Translations under genes and position numbers: made by a program | Notes under the pieces: model-generated | The model's database searches: none | Told to the model about the DNA's origin: nothing | Seen by the model: the letters and a program-made list of their open reading frames with translations, nothing else | Origin: an uncultured Oscillospiraceae bacterium | GTDB lineage: Bacteria; Bacillota; Clostridia; Oscillospirales; Oscillospiraceae | Length of the DNA stretch: 44,834 nucleotides | Assembly: GCA_910588495.1 (NCBI GenBank) | Contig: CAJUPU010000008.1 | Location: forward strand, 1 to 44,834 | Direction: 5' to 3' | In this document: positions 31,649-43,800 of the stretch, one piece after another | How the letters are laid out: each line of letters opens with the position of its first letter | Numbering within the stretch: the first letter of the stretch is position 1

Positions 31649-32689
31649 ATGAACCATAAAGGAGCCACCCATTTCACCCTCAATGACAGGTATACCTTGG
31701 AGCGGATGCTGAAAAAGGGGTTTTCAAAGCCTGCTATTGCGGCAGCCCTTGGCAAGTGTGAGCGGTCCATTTACTACGAAATCAACCGGGGCCTGTGTGT
31801 CCAACGCACCTCGGACCTCATTGACCTCAAGGTCTACTGTGCGGACGTGGCGCACAGAAAATACAAGGACTTTCTCAAAGAAAAGGGGCAGGGGCTGAAA
31901 ATCGGCCATGACCACGCTCTTGTCAAGCGGCTGGAGGAGCTCATTATGGTTCAGGGCTTTGCCCCTGGTGCCGCCCTTGCTGAAATCCGAAATAATGGGG
32001 AGAAATATGACACGGAAATTTGTGAGAATACGGTCTATAACTACATCTACCGTGGGGACGTGTTTCTCTTTCTGACCCCGGAGCACCTGCATGATAAGGG
32101 CCGCCGCCACTATGCCGCCCGGAGCAAAAAAGAGGCCGCCAGAGCGCCCCGTGGCCAGAGCATCGAAAAGCGCCCGGAGGAGGTCAAGAGCCGGGGCAGC
32201 TTTGGCCACTGGGAGATGGACAGCGTTATGGGGTGCAAGGGCTCCAAGCAAGCCCTCCTGGTGCTGACAGAGCGGCGGACCCGCATGGGGATTGTCCTGC
32301 TGGTGGAGGACCACACGGCGGCCAGCGTGGTCAAGGCCATCAACGGCCTGGAGCGGCGCTTTGGCAAGCTGTTCTATAAACTGTTTAAGAGCATCACCGT
32401 TGACAATGGGTGTGAGTTTCAAGACTTCGAGGGCATCGAGATGTCCCACCGGCGCAAGGGCAAGCGGACCGTTGTGTTTTTCTGCCACCCATACAGCGCT
32501 TTTGAAAGAGGCTCCAATGAGAATATGAACCGGCTGATTAGACGGTTTTTTCCCAAGGGCACCAACTTTGACAATGTTACACGGGAGGAGGTGATGGCGG
32601 CGGAGCGGTGGGTCAATAACTACCCCCGCAAGATACTGGGGTGGAAGTCCGCCGCCATGCTCTTTGACCAGGAGCTCCAAGCGGCGTGA
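31649..32689 (+). CDS. IS30-family transposase
   Basis: 346 aa, TGGAGGTG before the ATG. The N-terminal helix-turn-helix (LKKGFSKPAIAAALGKCERSIYYEI) and the C-terminal DDE domain are complete: D in FGHWEMDSVMG, D in SITVDNGCEFQ and E in HPYSAFERGSNENMNRLIR. The last part (VNNYPRKILGWKSAAMLF) is typical of IS30. No clear terminal inverted repeats are seen around the gene, and it lies only 34 bases after an XRE gene. It could be a domesticated or decayed element, or part of a larger mobile unit. Confidence 0.92.
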   Translation: MNHKGATHFTLNDRYTLERMLKKGFSKPAIAAALGKCERSIYYEINRGLCVQRTSDLIDLKVYCADVAHRKYKDFLKEKGQGLKIGHDHALVKRLEELIMVQGFAPGAALAEIRNNGEKYDTEICENTVYNYIYRGDVFLFLTPEHLHDKGRRHYAARSKKEAARAPRGQSIEKRPEEVKSRGSFGHWEMDSVMGCKGSKQALLVLTERRTRMGIVLLVEDHTAASVVKAINGLERRFGKLFYKLFKSITVDNGCEFQDFEGIEMSHRRKGKRTVVFFCHPYSAFERGSNENMNRLIRRFFPKGTNFDNVTREEVMAAERWVNNYPRKILGWKSAAMLFDQELQAA

Positions 32690-32711
32690 CGCCTGACCTC
32701 ATAAAAGCGCA

Positions 32712-32742
32712 CCAGCCGGATGGGATTGACCCATCCGGCTGG
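32712..32742 (+). terminator. 13-bp hairpin after transposase
   Basis: CCAGCCGGATGGG (32712-32724) and its perfect complement (32730-32742) surround ATTGA. The T-run after it is interrupted (CTTGTCATGTCATTTTG). Likely transcription end of the transposase unit. The following stretch to 32921 is AT-rich and holds no gene I can support. Confidence 0.6.
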
Positions 32743-32921
32743 CTTGTCATGTCATTTTGTTGTGAAAACGCATAAAATCCGCCCGCCCCGCTTGTGCAGG
32801 GTGCTAATTTTTCTAAACCTTTGCAAATTTCTCTTGACTTTTAGCCCTCACGCGGGGTTTTCCATATCATGTACAACGATCCGGGCGGTTTTTCGCCCTA
32901 CCTTAATAAAATAGGAACAAG

Positions 32922-32965
32922 GACCGGCCCGCGTCGGAGCCCCGAAGGGCGCCCGCGGGCCGGTC
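32922..32965 (-). terminator. Terminator of the polysaccharide deacetylase gene
   Basis: A 12-bp perfect stem (32922-32933 with 32954-32965) begins directly after the minus-strand stop at 32966; the loop contains a smaller stem, and on the minus strand a T-containing tail (TTGTTCCTATTTT) follows. Confidence 0.75.
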
Positions 32966-34042
32966 TCAGCGGATCTTGGGGTAGCCGAAGGTGACCTGCT
33001 CCACCCCGGGGTGGAGGGAGGAGAAGGTGTAGCCCGCGTTCTGATAGCCCTCGATCACGGCGGGCAGGGCGTCCACCGTGGTGCCCCGGGCGGCGCTGTC
33101 GTGGCACAGCACCACCACCAGCTCCCGGCCGACGCCCCGCAGGCAGTCGGCGGCGATCTCCCACGCCGGGCGGGGGACGGCGGTGGCGTCCTGGGCGGAG
33201 GCGTTCCAGTCGTAGTAGACGAAGCCCCGGCGGGCCATCTCCGCCACGATCTCCTGGTACACCCCCCGGTCGTAGCCGTTGAGGCTGCCGCCGGGGAAGC
33301 GGTACACCGAGGGGCGGACGCCGGTGACCTCGTATATGTATTGGTACAGACGGTCGAAATCTGCCAGAAAGGCGTCCACCGAGGAGTAGATTGTCTTGTA
33401 GTCGTGGCTCCAGCTGTGCATCCCGATGGCGTGGCCCGCCGCCGCGATCTTCCTCATCCGCTCCTGCCCGGCGGGGGTGGCGGCGCCGGCGCCCACCACG
33501 AAGAAGGTGGCCTTCACGCCGTATCGATCCAAGATCTCCAGCACCCGGTCGGTGTTGGCCGACGGCCCGTCGTCAAAGGTGAGACAGCACACCTTGCCGC
33601 CTGTCACCGCCTCCCCCGTCCACTCCGGGGCGTAGAGATCGGGGTAGAGCCGGGTATATTCGGGCACGGTGCCGTCGGGGGCGGCCATGGAATATTCCTT
33701 CAGCAGCTCGATGGTGTCCTGGGCCTGGGCCAGCTCTGCCTGGACCCGCGCCAGCTCATCCTGGGCCGCGGCCAGCCCGGCCTGGGCCTCGTCCCGCTCC
33801 CGGCACATATAGTCGTAGCCCGCGTGGGCCAGGGACAGGTTGCGCTTGTAATCGCTGTCGAAGAAACAGAGGAGGGCCAGCAGCACCCCCAGCACCGCCG
33901 CCAGCGCCGTCACGGCGAGGAACAGGGGCTTGGGCACCCCCCGGGCGGGGGTCTTGGCCACCGCCTTCTCCAGCTCCTCCAGGGACAGGCGCAGTTCCTC
34001 CGGCCGGCCTGAAGTCGTGTCGTGCTCTGCGATGTGGTCCAT
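32966..34042 (-). CDS. Membrane-anchored polysaccharide deacetylase (NodB domain)
   Basis: 358 aa. A cytoplasmic N terminus is followed by one membrane helix (about residues 42-62, LFLAVTALAAVLGVLLALLCFF), a coiled-coil stalk (REEDEA-like, ARVQAELAQAQDTIELL), and an outside catalytic domain from about 145. Catalytic motifs are CLTFDDGPS (metal Asp pair), GMHSWSHDY (two His ligands), YRFPGGS and YYDWNAS, with VVVLCHDS near the end, all in family order. It should remove acetyl groups from peptidoglycan or another cell-wall glycan, for example to resist lysozyme. It has its own sigma-A promoter. Confidence 0.93.
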   Translation of the reverse strand: MDHIAEHDTTSGRPEELRLSLEELEKAVAKTPARGVPKPLFLAVTALAAVLGVLLALLCFFDSDYKRNLSLAHAGYDYMCRERDEAQAGLAAAQDELARVQAELAQAQDTIELLKEYSMAAPDGTVPEYTRLYPDLYAPEWTGEAVTGGKVCCLTFDDGPSANTDRVLEILDRYGVKATFFVVGAGAATPAGQERMRKIAAAGHAIGMHSWSHDYKTIYSSVDAFLADFDRLYQYIYEVTGVRPSVYRFPGGSLNGYDRGVYQEIVAEMARRGFVYYDWNASAQDATAVPRPAWEIAADCLRGVGRELVVVLCHDSAARGTTVDALPAVIEGYQNAGYTFSSLHPGVEQVTFGYPKIR

Positions 34043-34075
34043 GTGCGTCCATCCCCCGATACTTCAACTGAAACC

Positions 34076-34104
34076 AGTATAGGTCGGATCTTGTCGAAAG
34101 TCAA
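34076..34104 (-). promoter_or_regulatory. Sigma-A promoter of the deacetylase gene
   Basis: On the minus strand TTGACT (34104-34099) and TATACT (34081-34076) are separated by exactly 17 bases, about 35 bases before the start codon at 34042. Confidence 0.8.
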
Positions 34105-34201
34105 TGGATGGAACTACATTGTAAACCAACTGTAACCAATGAAACCGTTTTGTTTCCGATCCGGGGGATGGGACCGGCGCGGCGGGGGACGCTATCCCTC
34201 G

Positions 34202-35338
34202 TCAGATCCGGATCCGCCCGTGATACCAGCCCGTCGTCCCCTCCTTCTTCACCAGCAGGCCCCGCTGGGTCCGCCGCACCAGGGACAGACGGTCGCCGGG
34301 GGCCACGGGCAGGAGGTAGTCGGTGGCGTCCTCGGTGTGGGTCCTTCCGTCCGGCCGGAGGCGGACGAAATCCCGGGGCACCCACAGCGTCCGCCCCGTG
34401 GAGGGGTGGCGGACCCGGACGCAGTCCCCCTCCTCCTCCAGCACCTCCACCACGCTGTCCGACCAGCGGATGTTCACCGGGTCCGCCGACGGTGCCTGGG
34501 GGTCCAGGGCGGTGGCCTGGTCCAGGCCGTCGTACCAGGCCCAGTCCAGCGCCTCCCCGTACACATCGGGGACGATCAGGGCGTTGAGCTGGCCGTCCAC
34601 CTTGAGCACGCAGCCCCCGTCGATGGAGGCGATGCGGCGGTCATGGTCGATGAGGGGGGCGGAGCGCTGGATGTGGGGGTCGTACAGCGTCACCGGCCAG
34701 TGGCCCACCACCACCCACTTGCGGAAGCTGCGGCCCTGCCCTCGGAAATCGTCGTTTTTCATGCACTCGTAGGCGTCCAGCCCCTCCAGATCGTCCTCCC
34801 TGGGCACCCCGCCGTGGACGAAGAGGAAGTTCCCCGCCTCCAGGATGGTGGGCAGGGAGAGCAGAAAGCCGGTCTCCCGGGGGAAGTGTTCCAGCAGAGC
34901 GGCGCGCAGGGCGGGCAGGTCGGACTGCCGCCGGGGGGCCAGGCCCAGCTCCGCCCCCATTTGGAGCAGCACCGACCGCTCCCGCCAGAACTGGGACAGC
35001 ACCGGCCATAGGGCCTCGTCCATCCCGGGGCCGGAAAGGAAGGTCTGGTCGATGTGGTCGCAGTTGCCGCACAGGGGGTAGACGGTGTGGGTCCTGCCCA
35101 GCTCCATCACATAGCGCAGGGTGGCCAGGCTGTCCCGCCCCTTCTCCAGCAGGTCGCCCACGAGGATCAGCACGTCGGCGGGGGAGAAGCGGACCGCGTC
35201 CAGCAGCCCCTTCAAAAAGGGCAGGTTGCCGTGGATGTCGCTGACGGCGACCACCCGGCGGCCCGGCTCGATCCGGGGCCGGATCACCCGGGCCGGCTGG
35301 GAGACGGGGGGGCGCAGGGGAGCGAAGGGACGGGACAT
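34202..35338 (-). CDS. Metallophosphoesterase (serine/threonine-phosphatase-like) with C-terminal SH3-like part
   Basis: 378 aa. The ATG at 35338 follows AAGGAGGTG at good spacing. Catalytic motifs are VVAVSDIHGN (Asp/His), LILVGDLLEKG (Asp), PLCGNCDH (Asn/His), FVHGGVP and VVGHWPVT (His ligands), and IASIDGGC, the order of the PPP / PrpE-like family with two metal ions. Residues about 285-378 are an added domain with beta strands (DSVVEVLEEEGDCVRVRHPSTG and GDRLSLVRRTQRGLLVKKEGTTGWYHGRI) that resembles SH3 modules. The substrate is unknown. It is divergent from secA. Confidence 0.85.
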   Translation of the reverse strand: MSRPFAPLRPPVSQPARVIRPRIEPGRRVVAVSDIHGNLPFLKGLLDAVRFSPADVLILVGDLLEKGRDSLATLRYVMELGRTHTVYPLCGNCDHIDQTFLSGPGMDEALWPVLSQFWRERSVLLQMGAELGLAPRRQSDLPALRAALLEHFPRETGFLLSLPTILEAGNFLFVHGGVPREDDLEGLDAYECMKNDDFRGQGRSFRKWVVVGHWPVTLYDPHIQRSAPLIDHDRRIASIDGGCVLKVDGQLNALIVPDVYGEALDWAWYDGLDQATALDPQAPSADPVNIRWSDSVVEVLEEEGDCVRVRHPSTGRTLWVPRDFVRLRPDGRTHTEDATDYLLPVAPGDRLSLVRRTQRGLLVKKEGTTGWYHGRIRI

Positions 35339-35385
35339 GGAAGGCACCTCCTTATCACAAGGCGGGGGATCGGGGCGTTTCTCAT

Positions 35386-35391
35386 ATCATA
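35386..35391 (-). promoter_or_regulatory. Extended -10 box for the phosphoesterase gene
   Basis: Minus-strand TGGTATGAT gives an extended -10 (TG-n-TATGAT) about 46 bases before the start codon; no good -35 is visible. Confidence 0.5.
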
Positions 35392-35463
35392 CCACAACAA
35401 AAAGCGGTTTACCAGCCCGCATATTATTTACAATTTCCTCTTTTTTCTGCCTGGGGGTTGTGG

Positions 35464-35469
35464 TATACT
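35464..35469 (+). promoter_or_regulatory. Extended -10 box for secA
   Basis: TGGTATACT contains an extended -10 (TG-n-TATACT). The -35 position is only T-rich. The leader to the secA start would be about 118 bases and include the strong hairpin at 35520-35548. Confidence 0.55.
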
Positions 35470-35519
35470 GATTTGAACTTTTATGAGGCTGCGCAGCCGC
35501 GGTGGGCAGCGGGCTCAGG

Positions 35520-35548
35520 GCCGCGCCGCGGACAAGGCGCGGCGCGGC
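35520..35548 (+). promoter_or_regulatory. Perfect 11-bp GC hairpin in the secA leader
   Basis: GCCGCGCCGCG (35520-35530) and CGCGGCGCGGC (35538-35548) flank GACAAGG. It lies 46 bases before the secA start codon and has no T-run, so it is not a normal terminator. It may shape or stabilise the leader or control translation. Confidence 0.65.
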
Positions 35549-35593
35549 TGTGGAAATAAATGAAATGATTCAGAAGAGAAAGGACACGACGCT

Positions 35594-38374
<2,781 letters not shown>

Positions 38375-38485
38375 CGAAGGGCGGGACTTGAAGGGATGAG
38401 CCAAGGGGATACGATCTCCTATGGGGAGGTCATATCTTCCGAGTCCGTCCAGTGCCGGGAGATCCCCGGTGGATAAGGAGTGCTT

Positions 38486-39298
38486 ATGAACATCATCGAG
38501 CAGACCAAACAGGGCGTCACCTTTTTCCAGTCCGACGGCATGGCCGCCGCCGGGGGGGTGGTCCACGGCTTCTCCACCCGGTTGGGCGGCGTGTCCCAGG
38601 GGATGTGGGAGTCGCTGAACCTGGGCCCCAGCCGGGGGGACGATCCCGACCATGTCCGAGAGAACTACCGCCGGTTTTTCGCCGCCATCGGGGCGGACGG
38701 GGGCAGGCTGGCCGTGACCAACCAGGTCCACGGCGGCGTGGTGCGCACCGTCACCACCGCCGATCTGCGCCGCGGCCCCTGTGAGAAGGCGGCCTATGAG
38801 GCGGACGGCCTCATGACCGACCTGCCCGGGGTGGCGCTGACGATCTACTCCGCCGACTGCATCCCCATCCTGTTCTACGACCCGGTGCGCCGGGCGGTGG
38901 CCGCCGTCCACGCGGGCTGGCGGGGCACCGCCGCCGGCATCGCCTCCGCCGCCGTGGAGCGTATGCGGGACGTGTACGGCTGCGACCCGGCGGACATCCT
39001 GGCCGCCGTGGGCCCCGGCATCGGCCCCGACTGCTTCGAGACCCACGAGGACGTGCCCAACGCCATGACCGCCGCGCTGTCCACCGCCGTGCTCCAGCAC
39101 ATCAAGATCAAAGAGAACGGCAAGTTCGCCGTGGACCTGAAGGGCATCAACGCCATGCGCCTGGAGCAGGCCGGGCTGGACCCGGCCCACATCGCCGTCA
39201 GCGATATCTGCACCGCCTGCCGCTCCGACCTGTTCTGGAGCCACCGGAAGCTGGGCACCAACCGGGGATCCATGGCCGCCGCCGTCCAGCTGGTATGA
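38486..39298 (+). CDS. pgeF: Laccase-domain protein, PgeF / YfiH family
   Basis: 270 aa. ATG 38486 follows AAGGAG; a GTG two codons earlier is less likely. Zinc/copper site and catalytic residues are seen in AVTNQVHGG (His), IYSADCIPILFYDP (Cys) and AAVHAGWRGTAAGI (His), with GPGIGPDCFE. Members of this family have been shown to act as purine nucleoside hydrolase/phosphorylases, and in E. coli PgeF corrects peptidoglycan errors involving serine at the second position. The exact role here is unknown. It overlaps the next gene's ATG. Confidence 0.9.
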   Translation: MNIIEQTKQGVTFFQSDGMAAAGGVVHGFSTRLGGVSQGMWESLNLGPSRGDDPDHVRENYRRFFAAIGADGGRLAVTNQVHGGVVRTVTTADLRRGPCEKAAYEADGLMTDLPGVALTIYSADCIPILFYDPVRRAVAAVHAGWRGTAAGIASAAVERMRDVYGCDPADILAAVGPGIGPDCFETHEDVPNAMTAALSTAVLQHIKIKENGKFAVDLKGINAMRLEQAGLDPAHIAVSDICTACRSDLFWSHRKLGTNRGSMAAAVQLV

Positions 39299-40848
39299 GG
39301 CGGTGGCTCTCCCTGCTGCTGGCGGCCTGCCTGGGGTTTAGCCTTTTGGGCTGCGGCCCGGAGGATCCGGCGCCCGCTCCCTCCGCTTCGGCCGCCCCCT
39401 CCGCCGCCCCCAGCCAGGCCCCGGAGGCGGCCCGGTTCAGCCTGGGCTACGACCCCGCCGCCTCCCTCCACCCCCTCACCGGCGCCAGCCAGGTCAACCA
39501 GGACCTGACGGGGCTGGTGTACCAGGGGCTGTACGAGCTGGACGGCCGATTTGTCCCCCGCCCGGTGCTGGCCGCCTCCGGCCAGCCCAGCCAGGACGGG
39601 TACAGCTGGACCTTCACCATGAAAGCGGGGGCGCTCTTCTCCGACGGCACCCCCCTCACCGCCCACCACGCCGCCGCGTCGCTGAACGCCGCCCGGGCCT
39701 CCGGCCTCTACGCCGCCCGGCTGGCGGGGGTCGTGTCGGTGACGGCGGTGGACGACGCCACCCTGACCATCGCCCTGTCCGCCCCCAACGGGGCGCTGCC
39801 CGCCCTGCTGGACGTGCCCGTGGTGCTGGAGCGGGAGGACGGCGGCGCCCCCCTGGGCACCGGATATTACCAGTATGAGTCCGCCGGGGACCGGCTCTAC
39901 CTCCAGGCCAGCCCCCACCACCCCGCCGCCTCCGCCCTGCCCTGGCCCACCATCCCGCTGACGGCGGTGTCCACCGCCGGGGAGCGGATCGCCGCCTTCG
40001 ACTCCGGCGCGGTCACCGCCGTCACCACCCAGTTCTCCTCCCCCTACGCCCTGGGGTATTCCGGCAGTTACGAGACCTGCGACTACCCCACCACCGACCT
40101 GCTGTACGTGGGCTTCCAGACCAAGTCGGGGCCCTGCCGGTCCGCCCTGGTGCGGGCCGCGTTCTCCCGGGCCTTCGACCGGGAGAGCCTGGTCCGTGTG
40201 GAGCTGTCCGGCCACGCCGACGCCGCCTGCCTGCCCGTCTCCCCCTTGTGCGGGGACTACGATCGGCAGGCGGACGGGCGGCTGGGCTGGGACCTGGAGG
40301 AGGCCGCCGCCCTGCTGGCCCAGGCGGGGTACGAGAAGGACCAGGAGGACGGCCTGCTCTACCACCGGCGCGATCCGCTGGCCGTCACCCTGGTGGTGAA
40401 CAGCGACAACGAGAGCCGCCAGGCGGCGGCGGAGGCCCTGGCCGCGTCCCTTGGCGGGCTGGGGGTGGCCGTCACGGTGGACACCCTGCCCTGGAGCGAC
40501 TACGTCAAGGCCCTGTCGGCGGGCCGGTTCGACCTGTACATCGGCGAGGTCCGGCTCACCGGCGATTTCGACCCCTCTCCCCTGCTCACCGGGGCGCTGA
40601 ACTACGGCGGGCACGAGGACTGGGAGCTGGCCCAGGCCCTGACCGCCTGGAGGAGCGCCCAGGGGGAGGCCCGGACCCAGGCGGCCAAGGCGCTGTGGGA
40701 GCGCTTCGCCCAGGATGTGCCCATCGCCCCGCTGTGCTTCAAGCGGGGGTCGCTGCTGATGCGCTGGGGGATGGTGTCCGGCCTCCAGCCCACCCGGGCC
40801 GACCCCTTCTACCGGATGGAGGAGTGGTCCATCGCGTCTCACCCGTGA
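39295..40848 (+). CDS. ABC-transporter substrate-binding lipoprotein (oligopeptide/nickel family 5)
   Basis: 517 aa, ATGA overlap with pgeF. A lipoprotein signal peptide is seen: basic start, hydrophobic stretch and lipobox LLGC (Cys 20). A Pro/Ala/Ser linker (about 22-45) is followed by the SBP_bac_5 fold: VNQDLTGLVYQGLYELDGR, then GYSWTFTMKAGALFSDGTPL and ALVRAAFSRAFDRESLV. Substrate is probably a peptide. No permease or ATPase gene adjoins it, so it works with a transporter encoded elsewhere, or has a sensing role. Confidence 0.92.
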   Translation: MRRWLSLLLAACLGFSLLGCGPEDPAPAPSASAAPSAAPSQAPEAARFSLGYDPAASLHPLTGASQVNQDLTGLVYQGLYELDGRFVPRPVLAASGQPSQDGYSWTFTMKAGALFSDGTPLTAHHAAASLNAARASGLYAARLAGVVSVTAVDDATLTIALSAPNGALPALLDVPVVLEREDGGAPLGTGYYQYESAGDRLYLQASPHHPAASALPWPTIPLTAVSTAGERIAAFDSGAVTAVTTQFSSPYALGYSGSYETCDYPTTDLLYVGFQTKSGPCRSALVRAAFSRAFDRESLVRVELSGHADAACLPVSPLCGDYDRQADGRLGWDLEEAAALLAQAGYEKDQEDGLLYHRRDPLAVTLVVNSDNESRQAAAEALAASLGGLGVAVTVDTLPWSDYVKALSAGRFDLYIGEVRLTGDFDPSPLLTGALNYGGHEDWELAQALTAWRSAQGEARTQAAKALWERFAQDVPIAPLCFKRGSLLMRWGMVSGLQPTRADPFYRMEEWSIASHP

Positions 40849-40852
40849 TTTT

Positions 40853-40870
40853 CCGGCGGCGAGCCGCCGG
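40853..40870 (+). repeat. Short perfect hairpin before purL
   Basis: CCGGCGG (40853-40859) and CCGCCGG (40864-40870) form a stem with a 4-base loop in the 40-base gap between the SBP gene and purL. No T-run follows; it could be a processing site or mild attenuator. Confidence 0.45.
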
Positions 40871-40888
40871 CCGAAGGAGAAATAGATC

Positions 40889-43800
40889 ATGAATAGCCAA
40901 GTATTTCGCTGCTTCGTCCGCAAGCGTCCCGGCTTCGATGTGGAGGCCCAGGGCCTGTGCCGGGACCTGCGGGAGCAGCTGGGGGTGGAGGGGCTGCGCG
41001 GCCTGACCATCTTCCACCGCTACGACGCCCAGGGCCTCCAGCCCGCGGTGTTCGAGCAGGCCAAGGGGACGGTGTTCTCCGAGCCCCAGGTGGACGCGGT
41101 GTACGACGGGGATTTCCCCCGGCCGGAGGGCCCCTGCGCCCTGCTGGCGGTGGAGGCCCTGCCGGGGCAGTTCGACCAGCGCTCCGACTCCGCCGCCCAG
41201 TGCGTCCAGCTCATGACCGGGGGGGCCAGGCCCCTGATCGCCTACGCCAAGCTCTACGCCCTGGAGGGGGAGCTGACGCAGCAGGAGCTGGACAAGATCC
41301 GCCGCTACCTCATCAACCCGGTGGAGTGCCGGGAGGCGTCCATGGACCGGCCGGACACCCTGGAGCGGGCCTACGAGGCCCCCGGCCAGGTGGCGGTGCT
41401 GGACGGCTTCACCCAGCTTCCCGAGGCGGGGCTCAAGGCCGAGCTGGACCGGCTGGGCCTTGCCATGGACCTGGACGATCTGAAGTTCCTGCAAAACTAC
41501 TTCCGGGACTGGGAGCGCCGGGACCCCACCATCACCGAGGTGCGGGTGGTGGACACCTACTGGTCCGATCACTGCCGCCACACCACCTTCTCCACCCACC
41601 TGGACGGCGTGGAGATCCAAGACCTCTTGGTACAGGGGGCCTATGAGCGCTATCTGGCCGCCCGGGAAGAGGTCTACGGGCCGGAAAAGGCCAAAAAGCG
41701 CCCCCAGACCCTGATGGACATCGCCACCATCGGGACCAAGGTGCTGAAAAAGCGGGGGGAGCTGCCCGAGCTGGACGAGAGCGAGGAGATCAACGCCTGC
41801 TCCATCCACGTCACCGCCGACGTGGACGGCGAGGAGCAGGACTGGCTGCTCATGTTCAAGAACGAGACCCACAACCACCCCACCGAGATCGAGCCCTTCG
41901 GCGGCGCGGCCACCTGCATCGGCGGCTGTATCCGGGACCCCCTGTCCGGCCGGGCCTACGTCCACCAGGCCATGCGGGTCACCGGCGGCGGCGACCCCAC
42001 CGTCCCCCTGTCCGAGACGCTGGAGGGCAAGCTGCCCCAGCGGAAGATCGCCCAGACCGCCGCGGCGGGCTACTCCTCCTACGGCAACCAGATCGGCCTG
42101 GCCACCGGCCACGTGGCCGAGCTGTACCACCCCGGCTACATCGCCAAGCGGCTGGAGTGCGGCGCGGTGGTGGCCGCCGCCCCGGCCAGCCATGTCCGCC
42201 GGGAGCGCCCCGCCCCCGGCGACGTGGTGATCCTGCTGGGGGGCCGCACCGGGCGGGACGGCATCGGCGGGGCCACCGGCTCCTCCAAGAGCCACAACAA
42301 AAAGTCGCTGGCCACCATGGCCAGCGAGGTGCAGAAGGGCAACGCCCCCGAGGAGCGCAAGCTCCAGCGGCTGTTCCGGGATGAGAACGTCACCCGGATG
42401 ATCAAGCGCTGCAACGACTTCGGCGCGGGAGGTGTGTCGGTGGCCATCGGCGAGCTGGCCGACGGGCTGGAGATCGACCTGGACGCGGTGCGCAAAAAGT
42501 ACGACGGCCTGGACGGCACCGAGCTTGCCATCTCCGAGAGCCAGGAGCGCATGGCGGTGGTGATCGCCGCCGAGGACGAGGAACAGTTCGTCGCCATGGC
42601 CCAGGCGGAGAACCTGGAGGCCTACCGGGTGGCGGTGGTCACGGAGTCCCCCCGGATGGTGATGAAGTGGCGGGGCCAGACCATCGCCGACCTCTCCCGG
42701 GAGTTTTTGAACACCAACGGCGCGGTGAAGCACGCCAGCGTCCGCGTGCCCAACGCGCCGGGAACCCTGGTCATCCACGACGGCACGGAGCGGGCAGATC
42801 TTCGGAAGATGGCGGCCAGCTTGAAATGTGCCTCCCGCCGGGGGCTGGTGGAGCGGTTCGACGGCTCCATCGGGGCCGGGTCGGTGCTCATGCCCTTCGG
42901 CGGCAAATACCAGGCCACCCCCGCCCAGGCCATGGCGGCCCTGCTGCCCACCATGCCGGGGGAGGAGACCGACCAGGCCAGCGTGATGGCCTGGGGCTGT
43001 GACCCGGAGCTGCTGTCCATCGACCCATATACCGGCGCTTTCGAAGCGGTGGAGAATTCCCTCGCCAAGCTGGTGGCGGCGGGGGCGGACTACCACGACG
43101 CCTATCTCACCCTTCAGGAGTTCTTCGAGAAGCTGCGGGACGACCCCGAGCGCTGGGGCAAGCCCTTCGCCGCCCTGCTGGGGGCGCTGGACGCCCAGCT
43201 CCAGTACGGCTGCGCCGCCATCGGCGGCAAGGACTCCATGTCCGGCTCCTTCCTGGACCTGGACGTGCCCCCCACCCTGATCTCCTTCGCCGTCGCCCCC
43301 GTCAAGGCGGGAGATGTGATCTCCCCCGAGTTCAAGGAGGCGGGCCACCCGGTCTATTGCTTTGAGGCGCCCGCCGAGCGCTCGGGCCAGGACTGGGAGG
43401 AGTTCCACGGGCTGTGCAAGGCCGGGAAGGTAAAAGCGGCCTGGGCGGTGGAGCACGGCGCGGATGAGGCGATCATGAAGATGTCCTTCGGCAACCGGAT
43501 CGGCTTCCAGGCCCAGACGGATGAGATGGGGTGGGACCTCCGCCGCCCCCAGGCCATCATCGCCGAGCTGACCGAGGACGTGGATCTGGAGATCGCGTGG
43601 AAGCTGGGCGTCACCACCGCCGAGCCGGTCATCACACTGGGCGGCGATTCCGCCCCCATCGACGAGCTGCTGGCGCTGAACGAAAGAACGTTGGAAGAGG
43701 TCTACCCCACCCGGGCCGGGACCTCTGAGCCCGTGGAGCCCATCACCTGGGAGCGGCGCTCCCCCGCCGTGTTCGACGGCGAGATCGCCCGGCCGAAGGT

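Noticed and set aside
32743..32921. Possible small gene in the AT-rich gap after the transposase
   Set aside because: Only a 64-codon frame with no ribosome-binding site and no recognised similarity.
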